From Quillaja saponaria (taxonomy: Eukaryota; Streptophyta; Magnoliopsida; Fabales; Quillajaceae), in NCBI GenBank assembly GCA_029379385.1, contig CM055610.1:17757422-17821421 (forward strand): DNA of 64,000 nucleotides. Reading direction: 5' to 3'. A program made the position numbers and the translations under genes. The notes under the pieces were generated by a model that saw only the letters and a program-made list of their open reading frames with translations, made no database searches and had not been told where the DNA came from. Of this stretch, positions 1 to 11,300 are shown piece after piece (within the stretch, counting starts at the first letter, position 1; every line of letters starts with the position of its first letter).

Positions 1-792
1 CAAAAGTGCTCATAAAAGTGAACTATGGGAAGTTGTAAAACAAAACCCTCAATTTAAATACGTAGTTAATGAGTCAATGGCGTCTGCAGCAAAGCTCAAT
101 GTTGGGGTGATCCTATCAGAGTATAAAGATGGATTTGTTAACATAGAATCACTTGTCGATGTGGGAGGTGGGACCGGAACATTCGTAACTGAGGTCGTGA
201 AATCCCATCCACACATCAAAGGTGTTAATTTTGATTTGCCACATGTCGTTGCCACAGTGCAAGATCACAGCGGAGTCATCACCCATGTAGGAGGTGACAT
301 GTTTCAGATCATCCCTAAGGCAGATGCAGTTTCTCTCATGGTATGTAATTTATTGGTCTACCAACAAAAACATGACTTTTCATATACATTATACTAAATT
401 TTATTTGCTCTCTAATTTGCCGTTTAATTTCGATGTTATTAAATTGTTTATGGTGTTGTTCTAGTTTAGAACAACACAAGTACGAAATTTGACAAGGTTG
501 TATTTGACTAACGTTTGTTTGTAAATAGTCCGTATTGCATAATTGGAGTGACGAAGAATGCATCCAAATTTTGAAGAATTGCTGCAAGGCAATACCAGAA
601 AAGAATGGAAAGATAATTATAGTGGAAATTGTACTTGAGCAACCAGAGCAAGAGACTATTAATGGTGGCGTATTAGATGTGCCAGCTGAGAAAGAATTGA
701 ATAAGCTATTGCAAGAAGGTGGTTTCCCACGTTATAATATCATCAAAATTCCAACTGTACCTTCCATAATTGAGGCCTATCCATCCCTATAA
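1..792 (+). CDS. Plant class II O-methyltransferase (COMT-like), 3' part, cut by window edge
   Basis: Exons are <1..340 and 529..792, with a GT-AG intron (ATG|gtatg ... aaatag|tcc) in phase 0. The protein is the C-terminal SAM-binding catalytic part of a caffeic-acid/flavonoid-type O-methyltransferase, which moves a methyl group from SAM to a phenolic hydroxyl. Visible marks are the SAM motif LVDVGGGTG, then [14 protein letters not shown], the catalytic-histidine motif LHNWSDEEC, and the usual end [16 protein letters not shown]. The N-terminal dimerisation domain lies off-window. Oddity: between IVLEQPEQ and [13 protein letters not shown] about 12-14 residues usual for the family are missing in frame, including the AHTSGGKERT-like stretch near the acceptor pocket. 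It may be a damaged or diverged copy; the substrate cannot be inferred. Confidence 0.85.
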
Positions 793-1007
793 AATAGTAT
801 GAAAATTAATATACTAGCTATCACCCTCTGAGATTAGAAACATTATAAAATGGGTCTTAGTCTTAGTTTCATTAATTGTGTTAAGAAAACTTAAATAATT
901 AAAAAAAATTTCTTATTAACTATTGCCATGCATAAATCATAGTTATTTGTCATTGATTGAAAAACTCACTTCAAAGTTCAAATTCCTCCATCCATGCAAA
1001 TTTCCAA

Positions 1008-1517
1008 TCATAAAAAGCTTTTGGTCTTGAATTTGATTTGATACCTACACCAAGGACAAGTACTCTTCACTTGAAACCACTTCCAAATACAACAAGAGTG
1101 AAACTTATGATTACACCCAACAATTACTCTGCTCTCATCCCCATCCTTCTTCATCTCTTCTTGACAAACCCCACAAACCATTAATTCATCTGTTTCATCA
1201 AACACCTTCGGCTCCACTTCCTTTGTGCCTTCAAACCCAGAATTCTGTGTCTTCTCTAATATCTTAGCCAATTCAATCATAACCTTGAACTCAACCTCCC
1301 TCAAAACAACCTTAAAATCTTGGTTGGTTAATCTGGTACGAGACAGAGCTAACTCTGCTGTCATGGTGTCCAACCTTATTGATTGGAGTTCCTCTTCTTC
1401 GAGTTCTCCCAAGTGTAAACGTGGGTCATAGGAGCCATCAAAGGTAGAGTAGCGACCCCAGTTGCTTAGTCTATGTAGAAGTTCAGCTTTTGAAATTGCA
1501 ATCTGTAATTCATCCAT
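1008..1517 (-). CDS. RING-H2 finger protein, probable E3 ubiquitin ligase, 169 aa
   Basis: Single-exon gene. I place the start at the ATG at 1517 (MDELQIAISK); the frame stays open four codons further up only to a TTG, which is not a plausible plant start. The N-terminal ~100 residues are helical and acidic (GELEEEELQSIRLD) with no domain I know. The C-terminus is a RING-H2 finger: CGVC, then C-N-H-K-F-H-S-C-C, then CPWC, giving the C3H2C3 zinc ligand order of E3 ligases that recruit E2 enzymes. A Trp follows the sixth-ligand region (IWKWF), as is common in active RINGs. There is no TM segment, so it is probably soluble. Specific partner unknown. Confidence 0.85.
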   Translation of the reverse strand: MDELQIAISKAELLHRLSNWGRYSTFDGSYDPRLHLGELEEEELQSIRLDTMTAELALSRTRLTNQDFKVVLREVEFKVMIELAKILEKTQNSGFEGTKEVEPKVFDETDELMVCGVCQEEMKKDGDESRVIVGCNHKFHSCCIWKWFQVKSTCPWCRYQIKFKTKSFL

Positions 1518-1766
1518 TGTATTCGACAATTTGTTTATAGCTAGGAAAACAGAGTAATAAGGAAGTCGATTCCGATAGGGAGAGAAACTTAAATTGCTTT
1601 GCTTCTGATTCTAAAATTGGAAAACAAGAGGAATTTAAATATGGAATTGGATGTGAATTTGTTATCCAAGAAGGACTTAATTTTCTTATAGAATTGTAGT
1701 TTCTAAAACTGCAAAAACAGAGCAACCAATCCAAATTCTGAAGTCGGTGTATAGCCCTAACTCGGT

Positions 1767-1824
1767 TTGCCTACTCTACATGGTTAGGTCAAACCTTGCC
1801 TACTCTACATGGTTAGGTTAAACC
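1767..1824. repeat. Tandem duplication, 2 x 29 bp
   Basis: The 29-bp unit beginning TTGCCTACTCTACATGG occurs twice head to tail (1767-1795 and 1796-1824) with one mismatch near the end. It lies just upstream of the RING gene (minus strand), in its likely promoter. Confidence 0.85.
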
Positions 1825-2862
1825 TGACCTGACCATGTGCATTGTAGGTGAAGGTGAGGCGGTTCTAAATTTAAGTAGCCTAGAGAAAGGCTATGGTACT
1901 TACAAATTGGCACATCAATATTGAGCTTCATTTTAGGTTGGGATTTCAATGAAACCAAGTAACCCGTTTTCCATTTGAATTAGGGTTTTTTTAACCCGAA
2001 CCATTGATTTGTTAGCTTAACTCTTAAGTTATCTTATTGGACTTGAGAGTTTTTTTTATTATATAAAATTTAAAATTTAAATCTATATAAATTAAAAAAT
2101 AAATACAGGATATTTATGAAAAATATATATATTAAATTTATATATAAAAAATGGACAGAAAATTTTGATTTTCTTATATATTTTTAGGGTTTTTTTTTTT
2201 TAATTATATAGGTACCATTTAGTTAGTATTTCATAATATTAAAATTTTGTGCTTAAAATAGACTATTAATTTATTTTTTTTCCCTAATTCTTCTTCATTT
2301 TAATACTAATAGGATTATAATTCTTTCTTACATTTAATTTTTTTTCCTTAATTCTTCTCAAAATTGAAAAAAATAAAAGAAAAGAAGAAACTATTAATTA
2401 AAATAAAACATTAAGACTATAGTATAGTTTATATTTTATTATTATATTATTTTCTTAATTTTTCTTCTATCTTAAGAATTAAAATAAAAAATTTGTATTA
2501 TGAATTTTATTTTTAATCATATTTACTTATTTGTTTAATTATATTAACAAAAAGAAATTTTTAACTATGATTTCACAGTATTAAAATAATGCATTATTAA
2601 TTTAATTTTTTTTCTAACTCTTTTCATATTAATACTAATATGATTATCATTTTTTTGACTATTAATTTCTTCCTAATTATTATCAATTTCTTGAATTAAA
2701 ATTAAAGAAAAAATTACGAGTATAGTTTGTATTATTACAATATTATCTACACGCTTCACTCCTATTCACATACTAGCTCATTTTTTATTTTTAAATAAAA
2801 CTCAAAATTTAAAATTACCAGTTTATACTTTGAAAAGAAAAATTATTTGGCATATGCACTGG

Positions 2863-2897
<35 letters not shown>

Positions 2898-2964
2898 GAT
2901 ATAAGTAATATTATAAAGTGAGAGGATGAAGTATTAGAAACAAAAGTAAATTGTGAATAAAACT
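1825..2964. other. AT-rich intergenic spacer
   Basis: No gene is supported. The sequence is mostly A/T runs with a perfect (TA)n microsatellite at about 2866-2894. Confidence 0.7.
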
Positions 2965-3106
2965 AGGGTAGTGATATGTATACTACCCAAAATTGTTAGG
3001 TGCACAAATGGGCTGAATTTTGTGCACTCAACAATTTTATTTTTCACTACAACAAAGCCCTTTTTGTACACATAACAATTTTGAGTAGTGTACATATCAT
3101 CATCCT
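2965..3106. mobile_element. Foldback MITE, ~142 bp, flanked by 6-bp direct repeat AAAACT
   Basis: The two halves are imperfect inverted repeats of about 50 bp. The left arm begins AGGGTAGTGATATGTATACT, and the reverse complement of the right end begins AGGATGATGATATGTACACT. Both arms continue through CAAAATTGTTA and end near GGGCT. The hexamer AAAACT occurs at 2959-2964 and again at 3107-3112, directly outside the arms, as expected of a target-site duplication. No coding capacity. The superfamily is not certain from the ends. Confidence 0.75.
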
Positions 3107-3112
3107 AAAACT

Positions 3113-5330
3113 ATTATCATTTATGAGTTAAATGATAATGTTATAAATTTTAAAATTCAAATTGTAATAGATAACTAATTTTAATTATGTTTCTTTACAA
3201 AATAACTAATTATAATTATGTATTTTGATTTTAAATTGAAATATGATAAATTTATCAAAAGGCATATACATTTAACAAATAAAATTTTTAAAAATTAGAA
3301 TAAAAAATATTATATAACACTTTGCCTCATTGACATGCATGAACTTCTGAAAACACCACTCACCACTGCTATTAACAATGAGTGAACAAGAGATATATAT
3401 TAATTAATATTTAATTTCTTTTGAAGTTTCCTTTTTTCTTGAACCTATCGGAATGGATGAAAATTTTACTTTGATTTGATTTAATAATAGGTCAATTTTG
3501 TGGTGTTTTGGGTAAGGTCCTTTTTCTTGTTAGGACCACTTATTAGGCAAAAGGGGACCATAAATTCTGTCCGTTATGGCTAAGCCACTTTTCTAAAAGT
3601 GCACCCCCATGGTGTTGGTCTCAATCAATAAGGGTAGGAAAGATAGTGACCTGGTTAAGACCATCATGGACGTTTGTGAACTCCAACCATTTTGCACATG
3701 GTTTTTAGTTTTTGCATTACCAAATTTTAGTGTTTGGGTGTCTAAAATACCATTTGGGTCTCTAAAATATTATTGATTGGATTTAATTGATTCAGATTTT
3801 TTTATTAATATTATTGGATTAAATTGGTTCACAATTTTTAAAACCACTTATTAGATCTATCCGATCCGATCTGATCCAATCTAATAATTTATATTTATTT
3901 TTTAAGACTTTAATATGTACTCAACTCAACGAAATCTTAAATTATAAATTAGTTATAGTCGGTTGCATTAATATTTTTAGTCATTTCCTGATAACAAATT
4001 ATTTTCATCAATATCTATAAAATCATAGAATTCCTAATTAAGTATTAAATTAATAGACCCACTAACTATTAGTGTAGTTAAACATATTGTATATTACAAT
4101 TTCATTTTAGTCCACTATGATATATTATTTTTTGTGTTTATATTGATAATGAACTTGCAAATGAATATTGTACATTTTTAAACATAATATTACTTATTAA
4201 TAATTTAAATTAGTTATTATCCTGTAAAATATGTTATTATAGTTTTAAGCAACTTATATTGTTTCATTCATATTTCTATTTAAGCAAGCAACTTTTAAAA
4301 TAATAGGCATATATGTAGGCCATAATCTAATCAATCCAATTCAATCTAAGATTGATGAATTGAACTCGACTCGTTTCAAGCTATGTATAAATTAAATTAA
4401 TTTACTTTTTGTTTTAATTTGAAATAATTAGACTGAATTAATTTAGAACTAATCTTAAAATCCAACCAATCAAACCTATAATCACCCCTAAAAAAGGCAA
4501 GAGAGGAAGATAAATGGTTAAAGGGAACCAATAAATCTATTATCACCACATCTAATAATTGATAATAGATAATTATCATTTTGATAAATAAATAAAAAAT
4601 CTAGTATCACCTATATAAATCCAGTCCTCTATAAATATCCAAAAAAAACTCAAAATCAAAATCTTATTTATTAATTTATAATTAATCCATTAGAGTCAAA
4701 CTTGAAATTTCAGGTAATATTATGGGCATTAAATTACGTCCCTTCATTTTTTTCATTTTTCTGTTTCGAGCTCTCACTCCACCGGACTACCAGCCATAGA
4801 CGACAGTAAATTTTTTACTTTTTAAGTCTCTATCTCTCGCTGCTGCAACTGAGAATCAGATCATAGTTTCCTAGATTTTACCACTTTTTTCCCGCACTTT
4901 CTCGCTCCGATTCGCTCTCTCAGACACCGCCCTCGAGCTCAGCGAGAATCACTGGATTCGGTGAAGTTTTCCATCATTTTGCGATCGATTATCATTTCTA
5001 AACCTAACAGGTAGTGTTCTCGGAGTTCAATGTGGAGTTTACTTCATTGCTTTGACTTGGCGACATGAAGTTTTGAAGTACTATATTGTTACTGCATTTA
5101 TTTTTTGGAACTGTAATTGAACGAATTGGAGCTTAGCTGAGTGATTATGATGGTTGATTTGTTGGCTGGTGAAGATTTTGTGCTGCTTGAGTTTGTCAAT
5201 TTGAGTTGTATTAAGGGTTTGAAGGAGTTATTGGATGAATTGATGAATGGAGGGCTTCGGTTTTGAGAATGGGTAAGTGCAAGATTGGTGTTTAGGTATT
5301 TGAATCGACGGAGAAGGGCGGTGTTTTGTA
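3113..5330. other. Intergenic spacer and 5' leader of the PRAF-type gene
   Basis: The stretch up to about 4730 is AT-rich with no supported gene. From about 4740 the composition changes to a C/T-rich plant leader (CTCTCACTCCACCGG, later TCTCTCGCTGC and CTTTCTCGCTCCG), probably the 5' UTR of the gene starting at 5331. A leader intron is possible around 5010 but not proven. Confidence 0.5.
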
Positions 5331-8300
5331 ATGTCGCGGACGGATAGGATGACTTCGGATCTTAGCAGAACTGGCACAGTGGAAAGGGACATCGAGCAGG
5401 TATTATTTGCTTGTTTTTTTTCTTCTAATTAGGTTGGTGATTTAATATTCTCATACATAGTTCAGAAGATTTTGATACATGTCGTTTCCATTTCTTGTAA
5501 GCTTATTCTAATTGTTTGTTTGTAGTAATGTATAAAAAACTGTAAATTATGTTGGTTTTGTAAGTATGGTTCTCAGTAAACAATAATAGGCCTATGTTCT
5601 GAAAGTTTCCTTTATTTGGATTACCAGAATGAACAAGTAGATTTTTTTACAAACTTAATGACCACTGTCACAAAGAAATGTTGGGATATTAATTGCCTAT
5701 TTATTGGTTTGATTTTAATTTGGTACTTGGAGATGAAGGAAAAATTAGATGATAGGATGATCTTAGCGTATAACTGAGAAATTTCTTCTCATGTAACCGT
5801 CATTGTGGTTGCAATAACATTACGTTTATTATTAATCTCAACTTCCAGATAGAGGTGCATTAGTCAGTGTCAGTCTAGAAAGTCACCTATTGTGTGCTAG
5901 CTTAGATGCTGCACTTAACTTTGGACTTGGAGTATATAGATTCAGGAGTTATGTTCTCGTTAATCAGTTTATATAGCAGAGGAGAAAACAGAGATACCAA
6001 AATTGATTAAGGGGCACTGTTGCTTGCCACTCTTAATGTTTGAAAAGCAATAACAGAATGAATATTGTGTGTTTCTGCTTGTAGCCTACTATGTTCTTCA
6101 AAAATCCTTACACTAGAATTAGTTTATTGAATGTTTCCCAAGACCTCAAGGCTCACATGAAAATCCTTATATTCCTGGTAATTTGTGCAAGTAGGATTAC
6201 TTTAAGGAAACTTGCAGGAGAGTAAGAACTTCTCTGAGATAGTTGTGTAGGTGAGAAGATGAAAATAAACAAATTCCATGTTTTTTCAGAAGTTGTTTAA
6301 TGATGTGAGTTTACATGGCCATGTCATAGACTCATAATTGCTTTTGCGTGTCATATATGTTATTTGTGCAAGTGACGTTCTGATTATATGGCTTGACAAG
6401 TTGACATACACACATATGTATGCATTTGTAATGAGACTTAAGAAGCACAGAGACCAAAGATGGACCGAGCTACACTAATGCAAGATGACTAGGACATAGC
6501 GGCACTACAAATGTTAAAGAAACAAAGATTCTTCCCTTTACCATTTTGTGTGGTGTGTCGTGCCAGCGGCATGATGCCACTAATTAGAAGTGTCCATGCT
6601 TCATATGATAACATTGATGCAGTTCCCAAAATTTGTACCATTTACCTTGTTTATAGACTGAAAACTTGTGAACCAATGCTTGCTGGATATTGAAATTTTG
6701 AAAATAAATATAATAATCCATATCATTAGTACAAACTGATCAGTTTATCCACAGACCCAGTATAAACAACGAAACAAGAAGTAAGCTCAGTCCAAACGTT
6801 TGCCAAAAGAAAAACAAAAAAGGCGCACAGAAGAAGAGGTCTTCTTAAAATTGTATTGGTTGATGAATTATTGCTAGAAAAAAAGAAGCACATCCGTTTG
6901 TAGGGAATTTCCCCTTATAAATGTTTTCTCATGAAGGTACTATGGGAGATGAGCCTATTATTGCTACCTTATTGATCAAGAAGACAAACAGAGCTGGATA
7001 TGCTTGTATTGATGGGTTGATCATAGTTTATTCTTCGATACATTTTACAATCTTTTCCTTGTAAGTTTATACTTATTCATTGTGCTGTTGTATGTAGTAC
7101 CCTAAGGGGCATTTGGACTTCTGGTTGCAACCACATGGTGCTTTCACAGAAAATTTAAAGAAAAAAGACTAGTAGTTCTGTGGCAATTTAATATGCTAAT
7201 AGCATATTCAATTTATTAAATGCATTTCTTTACGCTTTAAGTGTTTTTCCACCTGATAACATGCCGAATAAGGTATCTTAGGTTCTTTCCTGATCTTTGC
7301 CGCAGGCAATTACTGCTTTAAAGAAAGGGGCTTACTTGCTCAAGTATGGGAGAAGGGGAAAGCCCAAATTTTGCCCTTTCCGTCTTTCCAATGTGAGCTT
7401 TGTCCTTCTTCTGACATATGCATTCAACTTTATTTGTTGTTTGAGATATGTGTATATGCAATACTTTCCCCTTTTTCACTTCTTTTGTTATATTGAAACT
7501 GGATTTCTGTAGAAGCACAAGAATCAAGTGGATTATCTAATAGAATAAGGAATGTGCAGAGAAGGGAATTCTATTTTATTTTATAATTTTTGGAAGATAT
7601 CTAGTCTTATAGATATGTTGACTTTGGGCTTTCTGAGATAGATGCACTCGTTTTAGGGCTATTTACTGAAACATCTTCTACTACTTGATTTCTTGACAAT
7701 AACTCAAAACTAAGTAGCAGAGTTATACGGAATTTCGGGATAGGAATTATGAACCGCCCATGTGACTGAAGGAATTGGAGATGACTTCATGAGTGGCACT
7801 GCAACAGTTACTTCTATGTGAGATTGGGTTTCCTAGAAGGCACATGCACTTAAAAAAAAGAAATTCAAATTATAAAAAATTTGGTGGCTATGCATGAGAA
7901 TAGACAAAATGTGTGGTAACAAATTGAAAGAACAAGGTTGCCAGAGTAAATTTGGTATGGCTTTGTTCCATGTTGTTCCCTAACATGGTAATAAATCTGC
8001 TATGCATTAGATTAGAACCTAGCGACTTCATTACATTCCATTTTACAACTGTTGTTCTTGTTGTTGCTGGAATCATATTTGATCCAGTCAGAATTTTGAA
8101 TCACCTTTAATTTGGAAATTGATTCCATTACAGTACGGGTTGTGCTACCAAAACTCAAAGGTATATGATTTTGTCAATTTTCAGGATGAGTCTGCTTTGA
8201 TATGGTTCTCAGGGAAAGAGGAGAAACACCTTAAACTAAGCCATGTGTCTAGAATCATATCTGGACAACGGACGGTAAGTGTTTCAGTAATACGATTGTA

Positions 8301-11300
8301 CTGGTTCAGAATTAGCAAATGCTGTTATATCTGGTCCTTGTTACCTATGTTAGATATATTTTTTTTTTACCTTCTGCTGTCATTAGTATTATCAAGTTAC
8401 CATCTGATTGTTAATTTGGTATCAATGTTTTCTGTTTTTAAGTTCTTAGTTGCATATCCTCTCATTTGTTTCCTGAGCCTTCCAATTAGCTGGTGTTCAG
8501 CTCTTTATAGTGTTCATATTAATCAGATTCAATTTAGTTATATTTAAAAAAAAATCATTTGCATTGCATAAGTGTATTATGCCTCTTGAGTCCTGACAAA
8601 TGGTAAGTGTTAAAGGGAATGAAGAGGAAGTGTCTCCTCACAAGACCAAATTTGGAGGAAATCTGGCAGTAAACTATGAAGTTAATTATGGCATAAAAAC
8701 ATGATTTCCTGCTGAGGATGGTATCGGCTTTCTGTTGGGGGCATATATATCACTCTAGAAGGATACTGCTTCTCTTGGAAGAAAAAAGAAGAGATTATAA
8801 TAGTTTACTTAAAGAAATAAGTTTGTTGAGGTCATGAGTTCTCTTCCTGTCCCCACTCCCCACGATGCCCGTGGACATGTCCATGTGTCTTTTCTAAAGA
8901 CAATATATTGTGCTACTCTTTTCTTTTGCTTAATATCTATTTTCTGATAACTTGTTAATCTAGAAAAAAAGAGAAAAACGTTAATGGTTGTCTTCTGACC
9001 ATTCCATATCTGGTGTGTATTATGTTATTTCGAAACCTTCTTGTTGCTTTTGATTCAATTGTGACTAATAAATCATGTTTTTTTTTTTTTTTTTTTTTTT
9101 TTTTTTCTTCTCCAGCCAATCTTTCAAAGGTATCCACGGCCTGAGAAGGAGTACCAGTCATTTTCTCTTATATACACCGATAGATCATTGGACTTGGTAC
9201 TGTTATAAAATCTTCCCCTTATGCGTTTATTTGGGTGCACTTCTCTATTCTAAATTTTTTTTTTGTACAGATATCAACCGTATGTTAAAGGTTCCAAGAT
9301 TTCTTTTTTTGTTTAGAGAAGCTATTGTAGTCAAATGACCTGATTTTTTCTTCTAGATTTGTAAAGATAAAGATGAAGCTGAGGTTTGGTTCAGCGGTTT
9401 AAAAGCATTAATTTCACGTAGCCATCAAAGGAAGCGGAGAACAGAATCAAGGAGTGATGGTATTCCATCTGAAGCCAATAGTCCTAGAACATGCACAAGA
9501 AGAAGTTCTCCATTGAATTCTCCATTTGGTAGTAATGATAGCTTGCAAAAGGTATGATTATGTTATTTCTTACCACCTCTCTTGCCCCTCTCTCCTTTCA
9601 GTTGAAATGTAGATCAATGGGATATTCTTTTGCTCCATACAGGATAGTGGACATCACATTTGCCTTCATAGCACATATGAGAGCCCCCCTAAGAATGATC
9701 TTGATAAAGCATTATCAGATGTGATTTTGTATGCTGTTCCTCCCAAGGGTTTCTTCCCGCCAGATTCTGCTAGTGGTTCAATCCACTCTTTATCATCAGG
9801 AGGATCTGATAGTGTACATGGTCACATGAAAGCTATGCCGATGGATGCTTTTAGGGTTAGTTTATCAAGTGCTGTTAGCTCAACTAGCCAAGGTTCTGGT
9901 CATGATAATGGTGATGCCTTGGGGGATGTTTTCATTTGGGGGGAATGCACAGGGGATGGTGTTTTGGGCGGTGGAACTCACCGAGTTGGAAGTTGTCTTG
10001 GCATGAAAATGGATTCTGTATTGCCTAAAGCCTTGGAATCTGCAGTAGTACTTGATGTACATAATATTGCCTGTGGTGGACGGCATGCTGCCTTAGTAAC
10101 CAAGCAAGGAGAGATTTTCTCCTGGGGTGAGGAATCAGGAGGAAGGCTTGGGCACGGTGTAGACTCCAATGTTTTGCATCCAAAGCTTATAGAAGCTCTC
10201 AGTAATACGAATATTGAACTTGTAGCTTGTGGAGAGCACCATACATGCGCTGTGACACTTTCTGGTGAACTGTATACATGGGGAGATGGTACTTACAATT
10301 TTGGTCTTCTGGGGCATGGTAATGAAGTGAGCCATTGGGTCCCAAAAAGAGTAAATGGTCCCTTAGAGGGCATACATGTTTCTTCTATCTCTTGTGGACC
10401 ATGGCACACAGCTGTAGTAACCTCTGCTGGGCAATTATTCACTTTTGGTGATGGCACATTTGGAGTTCTGGGACATGGAGATCGAAAAAATGTTTCAATA
10501 CCAAGGGAAGTGGAATCTCTTAAGGGTCTTCGTACTGTGCGGGCTGCTTGTGGTGTTTGGCATACAGCTGCAGTTGTTGAAGTAATGGTTGGGAATTCTA
10601 GTTCCAGCAACTGTTCTTCAGGGAAGCTGTTTACTTGGGGAGATGGAGATAAAGGTAGACTTGGGCATGGTGACAAAGATGCCAAACTTGTGCCTACATG
10701 TGTTGCTGCCCTTGTTGAACCCAACTTTTGTCAAGTTGCATGTGGACATAGTCTAACTGTTGCTCTTACTACGTCAGGCCATGTCTATTCAATGGGCAGT
10801 CCTGTTTATGGCCAACTAGGGAATCCACAAGCAGAAGGAAAGCTGCCAACTCGTGTAGAAGGAAAGCTATTAAAAAGTTTTGTGGAGGAGTTAGCATGTG
10901 GTGCATACCATGTTGCAGTTTTAACCTCAAGAACTGAGGTTTACACATGGGGCAAGGGGGCTAATGGTCGTTTAGGCCATGGGGATACAGATGATAGAAG
11001 TACCCCAACTTTAGTTGAAGCTCTGAAAGATAAGCAAGTCAAGAGTATTGCTTGTGGTACTAACTTCACTGCAGCAATTTGCCTTCATAAGTGGGTCTCT
11101 GGTGTTGACCAATCTATGTGTTCTGGTTGCCGTCTTCTATTTAATTTCAAAAGAAAACGCCACAATTGTTATAATTGTGGACTCGTTTTTTGTCATTCAT
11201 GTAGCTGTAAGAAGTCTCTTAAGGCTTCGATGGCCCCAAATCCGAACAAACCTTATCGTGTTTGTGACAATTGTTTCAGTAAACTGAGGAAAACTATTGA

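Noticed and set aside
1518..1529. Upstream extension of the RING frame to a TTG
   Set aside because: Non-ATG start; ATG at 1517 is the first plausible plant start.
6511..6693. 60-codon frame in PRAF intron 1
   Set aside because: No family resemblance, no context, within an intron.
8119..8547. 142-codon frame on the plus strand
   Set aside because: Only its part 8185-8274 is an exon (PH domain); the rest reads through intron sequence.
10293..10724. 143-codon frame on the minus strand
   Set aside because: Antisense shadow of the RCC1 repeats of the PRAF-type gene; Pro/Ser-rich composition comes from the Gly-rich sense codons.
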